A stretch of 7,180 nucleotides of DNA. It comes from Actinomycetes bacterium (lineage in GTDB: Bacteria > Actinomycetota > Aquicultoria > SURF-47 > JAUUWJ01). Within the stretch, counting starts at the first letter, position 1; every line of letters starts with the position of its first letter. The notes below the pieces were generated by a model that worked only from the letters and a program-made list of their open reading frames with translations, had not been told where the DNA came from and made no database searches. The DNA is taken from contig JAUUWJ010000033.1 in the NCBI GenBank assembly GCA_030589175.1, forward strand, positions 1-7,180, read 5' to 3'. Shown piece after piece: positions 1 to 5,967 of the stretch. A program made the position numbers and the translations under genes.

Positions 1-661
1 TCTCTGCAGCGGTTATCGCGGCTGCAATCGTTTCAACGTCTCGCATCTCTCCAAGCAAAATAACGTCGGGGTCTTCCCGCAATACATACTTAAGCGCATT
101 GGCGAAAGATTTCGTGTCCTGCCCCACTTCTCTTTGGTTAACAATCGATTTATTATGCTTGTGAAGGTATTCAATCGGATCTTCTATGGTGATGATGTGC
201 TTACTCTCACGCTTATTGATACAATCGATCATGGCTGAGAGCGTCGTAGTCTTTCCGGAGCCAGTGGAGCCGGTCACTATAACCATTCCTCTCGGTTTTT
301 TTGTTAAGTCTTCGAGCAAAGAAGGTAGGTTAAGTTCAGTAAATGTAAGAATAGTCTCCGGAATTACTCTAAAAGCAGCACTTACGCTTCCTCTTTGAAA
401 ATACACATTAACCCTGAAACGAGATTTTCCGGGAAGTGCATAACTTAAATCAAGCTCTAAATTTCTTTCAAATCTTTCTCTTTGTTCCTCATTTAAGATA
501 CTGTAAATCAGCTCTTTTGTTTCTTGAGGCTTAAGTTTTTTATCACTAATAGGCTGTAATTGCGAATTCAAGCGTATAGTAGGCGCAACTCCTGCAGTTA
601 TATGAAGATCGCTTGCCTTGCGACTAAGAACTTCTTCAAGATATTTATGCATCCGTTCCAC
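1..661 (-). CDS. pilT: Type IV pilus retraction ATPase PilT (partial, C-terminus off the left edge)
   Basis: PilT is a cytoplasmic hexameric ATPase that depolymerises type IV pili, powering twitching and DNA uptake. I translated this frame directly: 220 codons are present of a family length near 350. The N-terminal PAS-like domain has the typical opening KASDLHI (residues 15-21). The ATPase core shows Walker A GSTGSGKT (131-138), the Asp box ITIEDPIE (157-164) and Walker B ending in LLGEMRD (202-208, catalytic Glu205). The His box and C-terminal domain lie outside the window. The chosen start is GTG at 661, because AAAGGAG (675-669) sits 7 nt upstream; an ATG at 652 is only 16 nt from it and less likely. 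Walker A has Ser where Pro is common in this family. PilU or another PilT paralogue is possible, but the order after two pilB genes favours PilT. Membership of the PilT family is very secure. Confidence 0.95.
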   Translation of the reverse strand, partial: MERMHKYLEEVLSRKASDLHITAGVAPTIRLNSQLQPISDKKLKPQETKELIYSILNEEQRERFERNLELDLSYALPGKSRFRVNVYFQRGSVSAAFRVIPETILTFTELNLPSLLEDLTKKPRGMVIVTGSTGSGKTTTLSAMIDCINKRESKHIITIEDPIEYLHKHNKSIVNQREVGQDTKSFANALKYVLREDPDVILLGEMRDVETIAAAITAAE

Positions 662-690
662 AGATATTCTCCTTTATCTTTAAAGTAGGA

Positions 691-714
691 TTTTACGATT
701 AGTTCGTAAACTAA
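691..714 (-). promoter_or_regulatory. Overlapping alternative hairpins in the pilT leader
   Basis: Two perfect inverted repeats share bases and cannot form together. One pairs 714-709 with 704-699 (TTAGTT and AACTAA, 4-nt loop). The other pairs 710-704 with 698-692 (TTTACGA and TCGTAAA, 5-nt loop). They lie about 17 nt upstream of the pilT Shine-Dalgarno sequence. As DNA this could be a dyad operator; as RNA, a weak two-state switch. There is no U-tract after either stem, so a terminator is unlikely. The repeats are seen; the role is inference. Confidence 0.4.
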
Positions 715-830
715 CCTTTTCATTCTGCAGTATCGACAAATTGTTAAAATTACTTTAATGGGGAAAATTGCAGGAATATAAATTTATTATTCTCCAATGT
801 GGCCAATTAAATTCAAGTCGGCTTCTTATT

Positions 831-855
831 GCCCCTCACCTCAGCCCTCTCCCCC
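831..855. repeat. Possible dispersed intergenic repeat (C/T-rich block)
   Basis: A 25-nt pyrimidine-rich block on the plus strand contains CCCCTCACC followed by CAGCCCTCTCCC. From memory, near-identical CCCTCACCC-N-AGCCCTCTCCC blocks occur as intergenic repeats in many unrelated bacterial genomes, often as one arm of a palindrome. A full matching arm is not visible here; only a short GGAG (876-879 region) follows. It may be half of a decayed palindrome. Copy number in this genome cannot be judged from one window. Confidence 0.3.
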
Positions 856-955
856 AACGATAGATGGAGCACTTAAAACCACGGTAAACCTATAGATGAT
901 TGAAAATGATAAGATTAACCGGTGTCCGAAATACAATTTTGAACCCAGGTATTCA

Positions 956-2611
956 TTAGGCAGCAACCCTTAACACTTCTTCAATCGAAGTCATTCCAGC
1001 CAAAACTTTTTTAAAGCCGTCTTGTTTTAGTGTTGACATGCCGTCCTTAAGAGCCACTTCATTTATTTCCTCGGCTGAAGCTCTCTCCACAGTTAAGCGC
1101 TTGACTTCCTTACTCATCAGCATAATCTCATACAAGCCGACTCGTCCCTTATAACCTGTGCTTGCACACTTCTTGCACCCTTTAGGCCTATAAAGTTTCG
1201 GCACCTTACCGTCTTTTAGCGGAAAACCTATTTCCTCAAGAGCTTTTTTATCCGGTCTATACTCTTGTTTGCATTCTTCGCATAAACGCCGAGCTAATCT
1301 TTGAGCTTGCACACAGTTAATCGATGAAGACACCAGGAAAGGTTCTACTCCCATTTCAATCAAACGGCTTATAGCACCGGGAGCATCATTTGTATGTAAG
1401 GTAGACATAACTAAATGGCCGGTTAAAGCAGCCTCAATTGCAATTTGGGCAGTCTCACCGTCTCTAATCTCTCCGACCATCAATATGTCGGGAGAAGCCC
1501 TTAATATTGAACGTAAACCTTTAGAAAAAGTAAGCCCGGCTTTAATATTTATTTGGATTTGATTAAGCCCTTTTAAGCGATACTCAACCGGGTCCTCAAT
1601 TGTCACGATATTTTTCTCCGGCTTATTTAAAATATTTAAAGTCGCGTAAAGGGTTGTTGACTTTCCCGACCCCGTGGGACCCGTTACCAGTATCGTACCG
1701 TAAGGCTTTGTAAAAACAGATCTATATCTTTCCAGATCGCCTTTAGAAAAACCCAGGTCATCGAGTTTGAGTAAAATGCTTTCTTTTTCTAAAATTCTTA
1801 ATACAATTCTCTCCCCATAAACTGTTGGCAGTGTCGCCACCCGAAAGTCGACGTTTCTTTTACGGATATTTAAGCTGGCATGCCCATCTTGCGGTTTTCG
1901 GATTTCAGCAATATCCATATTAGCCATAACTTTGTATCTTGATAATACCGCCGATTGAAGCCTTTTAGGCAATCGCATAGTTTCCCTTAAAACACCATCT
2001 ATTCTATAGCGTACCCTCAAATCTTTTTCCTGAGGCTCGATGTGGATATCACTAGCTTTTTCTTCTACTGCCCGTACGATAATTAAATTTACCAACTTTA
2101 CGATTGGCGCGTCTTCAATGATTTCCTTAACTTTAAGACTTTCAGCATCTCCTTCTTCCGTGTCCTCTTCCACTCTCAAATTTAGACCGTATTGATGGTT
2201 TATTGCATCGACCACATCCGTAGATGAACTAACTACGGGCTTTATTTTATAACCGGTCTTTAATTTCAGTTCATCGAGGGCCATAATGTTTGACGGGTTA
2301 CTCATCGCTACAACAAGATGGTCATCTTCGATGTGTATTGGAATAAGGTTCCATTTACGTGCGGTCTTTTCAGACACCATCGCCACTGTGGTGCGATCTA
2401 AATCTATATCAGCCAGATTTACATACTCAACGCCAGCCTGAGCAGCTAAAATAGCCATGAGTTGCTCTTCTTTCAGGGCACCCATATCTACAAGAATTCT
2501 GCCCAGCGGCCTTCCCGACTTTTCTTGATCTCGCAATGCCGCAGTCAGATCTTCCTCTTTAATCAATTTTTCTTGCAGTAGTATTTCACCAAGTAATTGT
2601 TCTTTTCTCAT
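956..2611 (-). CDS. pilB: Type IV pilus assembly ATPase PilB / GspE family, second tandem copy
   Basis: This cytoplasmic hexameric ATPase powers pilin polymerisation through the inner-membrane platform protein. At 551 residues it is of normal PilB length. The N-terminal MshEN-type domain (about 5-140) has two helical motifs around residues 6-28 and 35-57; an acidic linker follows (147-156). The core has Walker A GPTGSGKS (311-318), Asp box TIEDPVE (337-343), Walker B ending MVGEIRD (378-384, Glu381) and His box TGHLVMSTLHT (397-407). A zinc-binding tetracysteine is intact (C444, C447, C479, C482). The sequence before Walker B reads RASPD, lacking the Asp seen in the first copy (RHDPD). The start is supported by AGAGGA about 5 nt upstream. 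It lies 156 nt after its paralogue, with which it shares about two thirds of residues in the core. A type II secretion GspE is the alternative, but pilT next door favours a pilus. Confidence 0.93.
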   Translation of the reverse strand: MRKEQLLGEILLQEKLIKEEDLTAALRDQEKSGRPLGRILVDMGALKEEQLMAILAAQAGVEYVNLADIDLDRTTVAMVSEKTARKWNLIPIHIEDDHLVVAMSNPSNIMALDELKLKTGYKIKPVVSSSTDVVDAINHQYGLNLRVEEDTEEGDAESLKVKEIIEDAPIVKLVNLIIVRAVEEKASDIHIEPQEKDLRVRYRIDGVLRETMRLPKRLQSAVLSRYKVMANMDIAEIRKPQDGHASLNIRKRNVDFRVATLPTVYGERIVLRILEKESILLKLDDLGFSKGDLERYRSVFTKPYGTILVTGPTGSGKSTTLYATLNILNKPEKNIVTIEDPVEYRLKGLNQIQINIKAGLTFSKGLRSILRASPDILMVGEIRDGETAQIAIEAALTGHLVMSTLHTNDAPGAISRLIEMGVEPFLVSSSINCVQAQRLARRLCEECKQEYRPDKKALEEIGFPLKDGKVPKLYRPKGCKKCASTGYKGRVGLYEIMLMSKEVKRLTVERASAEEINEVALKDGMSTLKQDGFKKVLAGMTSIEEVLRVAA

Positions 2612-2767
2612 CGTTTTCCTCTATCTTTTTATTTAATCCTTACATCCTAGTTCGTATTTATTTCGTGATTCGTGTTCATATTGATAATTAGTTATCTTTT
2701 AACTTTTAATTGTTTTTTTATTTTTCTCCAGATCCTAGACCCTAGACCCGAGCCCCTTGTCCTTGTT
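2612..2767. repeat. Spacer between the two pilB genes, built partly of drifting 7-nt repeats
   Basis: Three different exact or near-exact tandem heptamer pairs lie here on the plus strand: TTCGTGA/TTCGTGT (2662-2675), CTTTTAA twice (2696-2709) and CCTAGAC twice (2734-2747) followed by a 5/7 match CCGAGCC (2748-2754). A hexamer CCTTGT is repeated at 2755-2766. A short palindrome GATAA-TTAG-TTATC occupies 2683-2696. There is no ORF, no convincing promoter and no terminator. The ribosome binding site of pilB-2 (AGAGGA) lies at its left end. The 7-nt spacing is observed; its origin and any role are unknown to me. Confidence 0.55.
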
Positions 2768-4426
2768 TCACACCGTTACTCTTAAAATCTCTTCAATTGC
2801 CGTTATGCCTTCCGCTACTTTCAAAAAACCATCTTCCCGTAAACTTTTCATACCACTTCGCTTGGCTGCCTCTATTAATTTTTCACCAGTTTCCCCAGCT
2901 ACAGTTAGCTTTTCTAGTTCGCTATTCATGCGAAGAACTTGAAATAGGCCTATCCTGCCTCTGTAACCTGTATTAGCACACCTTTTACAGCCAACCGCTC
3001 TATAAAACTTAAACTTGCCTTTCAAATCAAAACCGGCATCTTTTAGAGCTTTTTCCGACGGCTTATAAGATTCGGCACAACTCTTGCAAAGCTTTCTAGC
3101 TAAACGTTGAGTTATAATACAATCTACTGCTGACGCAATCAGAAACGGTTCTACATTCATTTCAATCAAACGGATCAGAGTCCCGGGAGCACTATTCGTA
3201 TGAAGAGTTGATAATACCAGATGGCCGGTTAAAGCTGATTCTATTGCAATCTTAGCCGTTTCTTTATCACGTATCTCTCCGATCATAACTATGTCCGGAT
3301 CATGCCTTAAAATAGAGCGCAAACCGGCAGCAAAAGTAAGTCCGGCAATCGGATTTGTTTGCACTTGATTAATACCGTCCACCCTATATTCAACGGGGTC
3401 CTCTACTGTTATTAAATTCTTCTCTACTTCATTTAAGATGTTCAAAGAAGCATAAAGCGTAGTTGTTTTCCCGCAGCCTGTTGGCCCTGTAACGAGAATT
3501 GCGCCGTAAGGTTTTTTAAGCGATTTCTTTATAAGCTTGGAATTACTCTTATTAAGCCCCAGATTATCTAGCTCAATCATAATACTTTCTTTTTCCAGTA
3601 GCCTTAATACCAGTTTTTCGCCATATACCGTTGGAAGTGTTGCCGCCCGAAAATCTATTTTCTTTCTATCTATTTTTAGCCCGAAACGGCCGTCTTGAGG
3701 CAGGCGTCTTTCTGCTATATCCATACCTCCCATAATTTTTAGCCTAGAAATTATCGACGCTTGCATTTTCTTGGGAACTGTTGTTATGTCATGGAGAACG
3801 CCATCAATTCGAAAACGAATCTTCATCTCATCTTCCTGAGGCTCAATATGAATATCGCCAGCTCTTTTGTGAACACTTTCAATCAGTAGCGAGTCGATCA
3901 TTTTAACAACCGGCGAACTCTTGTCAGTTATTTTAATATCTTCTTCCGTTTCTTCTTTTGGTTCCTCCCCCTCCGTGTCTTCGACCATATCATCTACATG
4001 TGCGTCCAGTTTATAAACTTCAGAGATCGCACTTAAAATATCGGTCTCCGTAGCGATTACCGGTTTTATCTCGTATCCCGTGATAATTCTTAAATCATCG
4101 ATAGCAAAAATATTTGAAGGGTCAAACATGGCTACGACCAGTTTTTTATCTTCGTAGTCAATGGGTAAGACTATGTACCTTAAAGCTAAATCTTCGCTTA
4201 TTGAAATTGCTGCCGATTGATTTGTTTCATAATTGGCCAGATCTACGTAAGGGATATGCATCTCCTTTGAGAGGGCGGAAGCAATTTGCGATTCGGTGAG
4301 GTATCCTAGTTCGACCAAAGCTTCAGTTAGCGGTTTACCTTTGTTAATAGCTTCTCTTAGCTTGTTTTCATCTATTAAACCAGCATCAACTAGTATCTGG
4401 CCGATACGACGCTTTACTCTTTTCAT
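2768..4426 (-). CDS. pilB: Type IV pilus assembly ATPase PilB / GspE family, first tandem copy
   Basis: This is a second complete extension motor, 552 residues. The N-terminal MshEN-type domain (about 5-140) opens with a good first motif, RRIGQILVDAGLI (6-18), keeping the Arg-x-Gly pattern; the second motif (31-53) reads PLTEALVELGYL and lacks the usual Leu-Gly. A strongly acidic linker spans about 144-163. The core carries Walker A GPTGCGKT (314-321), with Cys where Ser is commoner, Asp box TVEDPVE (340-346), Walker B ending MIGEIRD (381-387, Glu384), His box TGHLVLSTLHT (400-410) and a tetracysteine zinc site (C447, C450, C480, C483). All catalytic elements are intact. The ATG at 4426 follows AAGGAG (4442-4437) by 10 nt, and that site lies inside a hairpin (4453-4431). 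It is the first pilus gene after aroE, separated by a structured 150-nt leader, and may be regulated there. Confidence 0.93.
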   Translation of the reverse strand: MKRVKRRIGQILVDAGLIDENKLREAINKGKPLTEALVELGYLTESQIASALSKEMHIPYVDLANYETNQSAAISISEDLALRYIVLPIDYEDKKLVVAMFDPSNIFAIDDLRIITGYEIKPVIATETDILSAISEVYKLDAHVDDMVEDTEGEEPKEETEEDIKITDKSSPVVKMIDSLLIESVHKRAGDIHIEPQEDEMKIRFRIDGVLHDITTVPKKMQASIISRLKIMGGMDIAERRLPQDGRFGLKIDRKKIDFRAATLPTVYGEKLVLRLLEKESIMIELDNLGLNKSNSKLIKKSLKKPYGAILVTGPTGCGKTTTLYASLNILNEVEKNLITVEDPVEYRVDGINQVQTNPIAGLTFAAGLRSILRHDPDIVMIGEIRDKETAKIAIESALTGHLVLSTLHTNSAPGTLIRLIEMNVEPFLIASAVDCIITQRLARKLCKSCAESYKPSEKALKDAGFDLKGKFKFYRAVGCKRCANTGYRGRIGLFQVLRMNSELEKLTVAGETGEKLIEAAKRSGMKSLREDGFLKVAEGITAIEEILRVTV

Positions 4427-4576
4427 TAACAGATAGCTCCTTCGAGTCTATCTAAATGCTCCACTCCGGCTGCAAACCCAGTATGGCGTCCGCCGACTTA
4501 GTTACGACTCCTCCGAGTAGCTACTGCTACGCGTCGTCGTCATGCCTTGTCGGACGAACCACCTACCGAATTTTCG
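4427..4576 (-). promoter_or_regulatory. Candidate structured RNA leader between aroE and the first pilB
   Basis: This gap is richer in G+C than either neighbour and has several complementary segments in the transcript sense. An outer helix can pair CCGAC (4553-4549) with GTCGG (4497-4493), extended across a 3-nt bulge by CGT (4556-4554) with ACG (4489-4487); the alternative is CGTCCG (4556-4551) with CGGACG (4492-4487). Inside it, ACGAC (4540-4536 or 4537-4533) can pair with GTCGT (4508-4504). The tip is a perfect GTAGC-AGTA-GCTAC hairpin (4530-4517). A further weaker stem is possible at 4485-4461, followed by the hairpin at 4453-4431. There is no U-tract, so it is not a classic terminator. 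I compared it by eye with the cyclic-di-GMP-I riboswitch consensus and found no match. It could instead be a dispersed repeat element. I do not recognise a known RNA family. Confidence 0.4.
4431..4453 (-). promoter_or_regulatory. Hairpin enclosing the ribosome binding site of the first pilB
   Basis: In the transcript, AGATAG (4453-4448) pairs perfectly with CTATCT (4436-4431); after one unpaired A (4447), CTC (4446-4444) pairs with GAG (4439-4437), closing a GAAG loop (4443-4440). The Shine-Dalgarno AAGGAG (4442-4437) lies half in the loop and half in the upper stem, 10 nt before the ATG. Such a stem would limit ribosome access unless opened. Pairing is read directly; the control role is inference. 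Confidence 0.5.
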
Positions 4577-5440
4577 CTATCGTCGGGAGCTCTCAGATAG
4601 ACTCTTATCCAACGCCTCGCGCATTTGCTCTATTGGAGCTTCTGCTTTTGTCCAAATCTCAAAAGACGAAGCCCCCTGGTAGAGCAACATTAACTTGCCG
4701 GGAAGAATTCTGGCCCCTCTCGCTTTTGCTTCTCTTAGCAACTCGGTTTCTTCTGGCATATAAACCAGATCCATAACAAGGTGCTTCTTATGAAGCAAAT
4801 CAGGTTCGATTATTAAGCCTCCTTCCCAACCTACCGGCGTCGAATTTACTATTAAGTCGGCGCTATCTATTAGTTTCGGCAAATCTTCAGAAAAGCTTAA
4901 AGCTTTGATATCCAAATCATTAAATCTACTTTTAATATTATTAGCTAGTTTTTTTGCATTCTCGATGGTTCTATTTACTATGGTCAATACCTTGATTTTA
5001 TTCATAGCGAGCATTATGGCAATTGAACAGGCTGCTCCTCCCGCTCCCAGTATTAAAGCGCTCTTTCCTTCCGGTGAAAAACCGCCATCACGCTCAAGTG
5101 CGTGTAAAAAGCCGCGTCCGTCAGTGTTGTAACCTATGGCTTTAGAGCCTTCGAAATGTATTGTATTAACGGCTCCCGCAATTTTGGCGTAATCAGATAC
5201 TTCACTCAAATACTTGATAACTTCCTCTTTGTGAGGCATCGTGACATTAATTCCTTTAAAGCCAAGAGCTTTAAGACCCTTGATAGCTTCGCCTAAATTC
5301 TCTTTTTTCACTGGCATAGGAATATAAGACCAATTCAGATCCAGCGCATTAAAAGCAGTATTTTGCATCAAAGGTGAGAGCGTCTTCTTTAACGGATAAC
5401 CTATTATTCCGGTGACTTTGGTATTGCTATCGATATTCAT
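4577..5440 (-). CDS. aroE: Shikimate dehydrogenase (NADP+)
   Basis: AroE reduces 3-dehydroshikimate to shikimate with NADPH, a cytoplasmic step of chorismate and aromatic amino acid synthesis. At 287 residues the length is typical. The substrate domain shows GYPLKKTLSP (14-23), INVTMPHK (64-71, catalytic Lys71), AGAVNT (88-93) and GYNTDG (103-108, catalytic Asp107). The nucleotide domain has the loop LGAGGAA (131-137) and NRT (156-158), whose Arg marks NADP preference, then NSTPVGW (199-205), the DLVYMPEET segment (224-232) and LLYQGASSFEIWT (252-264) with Gln255. The first shikimate-binding Ser of the usual SxSP is Thr here (T20), and the following His is Gln (Q26), as I recall from Aquifex-type enzymes. 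The start ATG overlaps the yqeG stop as ATGA, with no strong ribosome binding site, so translational coupling is likely. The last residues (SESSRR) are a variable tail. The paralogue YdiB is less likely given its pairing with yqeG. Confidence 0.95.
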   Translation of the reverse strand: MNIDSNTKVTGIIGYPLKKTLSPLMQNTAFNALDLNWSYIPMPVKKENLGEAIKGLKALGFKGINVTMPHKEEVIKYLSEVSDYAKIAGAVNTIHFEGSKAIGYNTDGRGFLHALERDGGFSPEGKSALILGAGGAACSIAIMLAMNKIKVLTIVNRTIENAKKLANNIKSRFNDLDIKALSFSEDLPKLIDSADLIVNSTPVGWEGGLIIEPDLLHKKHLVMDLVYMPEETELLREAKARGARILPGKLMLLYQGASSFEIWTKAEAPIEQMREALDKSLSESSRR

Positions 5441-5967
5441 CGCAGTTGCAGCCCTTTGTTTTTTTGGAGACGGTTATCTTTTATTAAGCGTCTTAGAATT
5501 CTCCATTCTAGCCGTCGTATGAGAGCGGTTGTAAAAAAGTCTTTTCCTTTTAAGGGAACGACCAGAATTGTTTTTAAACCCATTCTTCTCCCACCCATCA
5601 CGTCGGTAAATATTTGATCTCCAATGACTACCGTTTTATCCTCCGGTGTCTTCAAGATATCCAACGCTTTCTTAAATGCGGAGCGGCTCGGTTTTCTGGC
5701 CATTGAAACAACCGGACGATTTATTTTCTCAGATATCGCTTTCCCACGCGAATGCTTGTTGTTGGACACAACGCATAGTCTTAAGTCGTTTTTTTCTATA
5801 TTATCAAGCCATTCTATAAGACGTGATGGAGTATCTTTTTTGTCACGCGGAATCAAGGTATTATCAAGATCAATTATTATTCCTTCGATGCCTTGTTTAG
5901 ACAAATCGTCTATATTTATCGCATATATCGAATCGTAATAAGCATCAGGCGTTAGCCATTTGATCAT
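5437..5967 (-). CDS. yqeG: YqeG family HAD-IIIA phosphatase
   Basis: This is a small cytoplasmic HAD-superfamily hydrolase, 176 residues, the usual size for YqeG. All four HAD motifs are seen: motif I DLDNT (33-37, Asp33 nucleophile and Asp35), motif II VVSNN (65-69, Ser67), motif III Lys91 in RKPSRSAF, and motif IV GDQIFTD (115-121, Asp116 and Asp121). The opening, a Lys-Trp-Leu-x-Pro stretch, is typical of the family. Members are annotated as phosphatases; homologous yeast Gep4 is a mitochondrial phosphatidylglycerophosphate phosphatase, so a lipid substrate is possible but not shown. The start is supported by GAAGGA (5982-5977) 9 nt upstream, inside the end of the U32 gene, which it overlaps by 23 nt. 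It overlaps aroE by 4 nt. In Bacillus subtilis yqeG also lies close to aroE, which supports the assignment and suggests an old operon. Confidence 0.9.
   Translation of the reverse strand: MIKWLTPDAYYDSIYAINIDDLSKQGIEGIIIDLDNTLIPRDKKDTPSRLIEWLDNIEKNDLRLCVVSNNKHSRGKAISEKINRPVVSMARKPSRSAFKKALDILKTPEDKTVVIGDQIFTDVMGGRRMGLKTILVVPLKGKDFFTTALIRRLEWRILRRLIKDNRLQKNKGLQLR

Larger units (their letters stand above)
662..955. other. Spacer between pilB-2 and pilT
   Basis: No open reading frame here looks like a gene. On the minus strand it contains, in order from pilB-2, a 5-bp inverted repeat (AATAC 930-934 with GTATT 949-953), a purine-rich run at 855-831, an AT-rich stretch around 795-760, the two overlapping hairpins at 714-691 and the pilT ribosome binding site at 675-669. 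I could not find a convincing -35/-10 pair, although the length of the gap leaves room for a separate pilT promoter. No stem followed by a U-tract was found after pilB-2, so read-through into pilT is plausible. Confidence 0.5.

Noticed and set aside
186..398. 70-codon reading frame on the plus strand
   Set aside because: It is antisense to the Walker A region of pilT, which is clearly the coding strand.
640..652. ATG at 652 as the pilT start
   Set aside because: The GTG at 661 is in frame and has AAAGGAG at the standard 7-nt distance; the ATG would be 16 nt away.
760..815. Sigma-70 promoter for pilT
   Set aside because: TTGAAT or TTGGCC candidates have no good TATAAT-like box at 16-18 nt spacing.
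2711..2726. T-rich run as a terminator tail on the plus strand
   Set aside because: There is no plus-strand gene to end here and no GC-rich stem precedes it; on the coding strand it is an A-run.
4517..4530. Intrinsic terminator after aroE
   Set aside because: The GTAGC-AGTA-GCTAC stem is followed by CTCGGAGGAG and not by a U-run, so it does not fit rho-independent termination.
4502..4543. 13-residue peptide ORF (MTTTRSSSYSEES) in the aroE-pilB gap, as a possible leader peptide
   Set aside because: The only purine run, AAGG, is immediately next to the ATG and too close to act as a ribosome binding site; the repetitive codons follow from the helix sequence.
4427..4576. Cyclic-di-GMP-I riboswitch
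   Set aside because: The consensus pieces GGGCAAACC, GGGACGCAAAGCC and the GAAA tetraloop with its receptor are not present.
4456..4776. 106-codon reading frame on the plus strand
   Set aside because: It overlaps the aroE 3' end and the structured gap on the opposite strand, has no ribosome binding site, and its translation shows no domain; it is a shadow of aroE and the GC-rich leader.
5624..5938. 104-codon reading frame on the plus strand
   Set aside because: It lies wholly antisense to yqeG, whose HAD motifs are all intact; there is no start signal.
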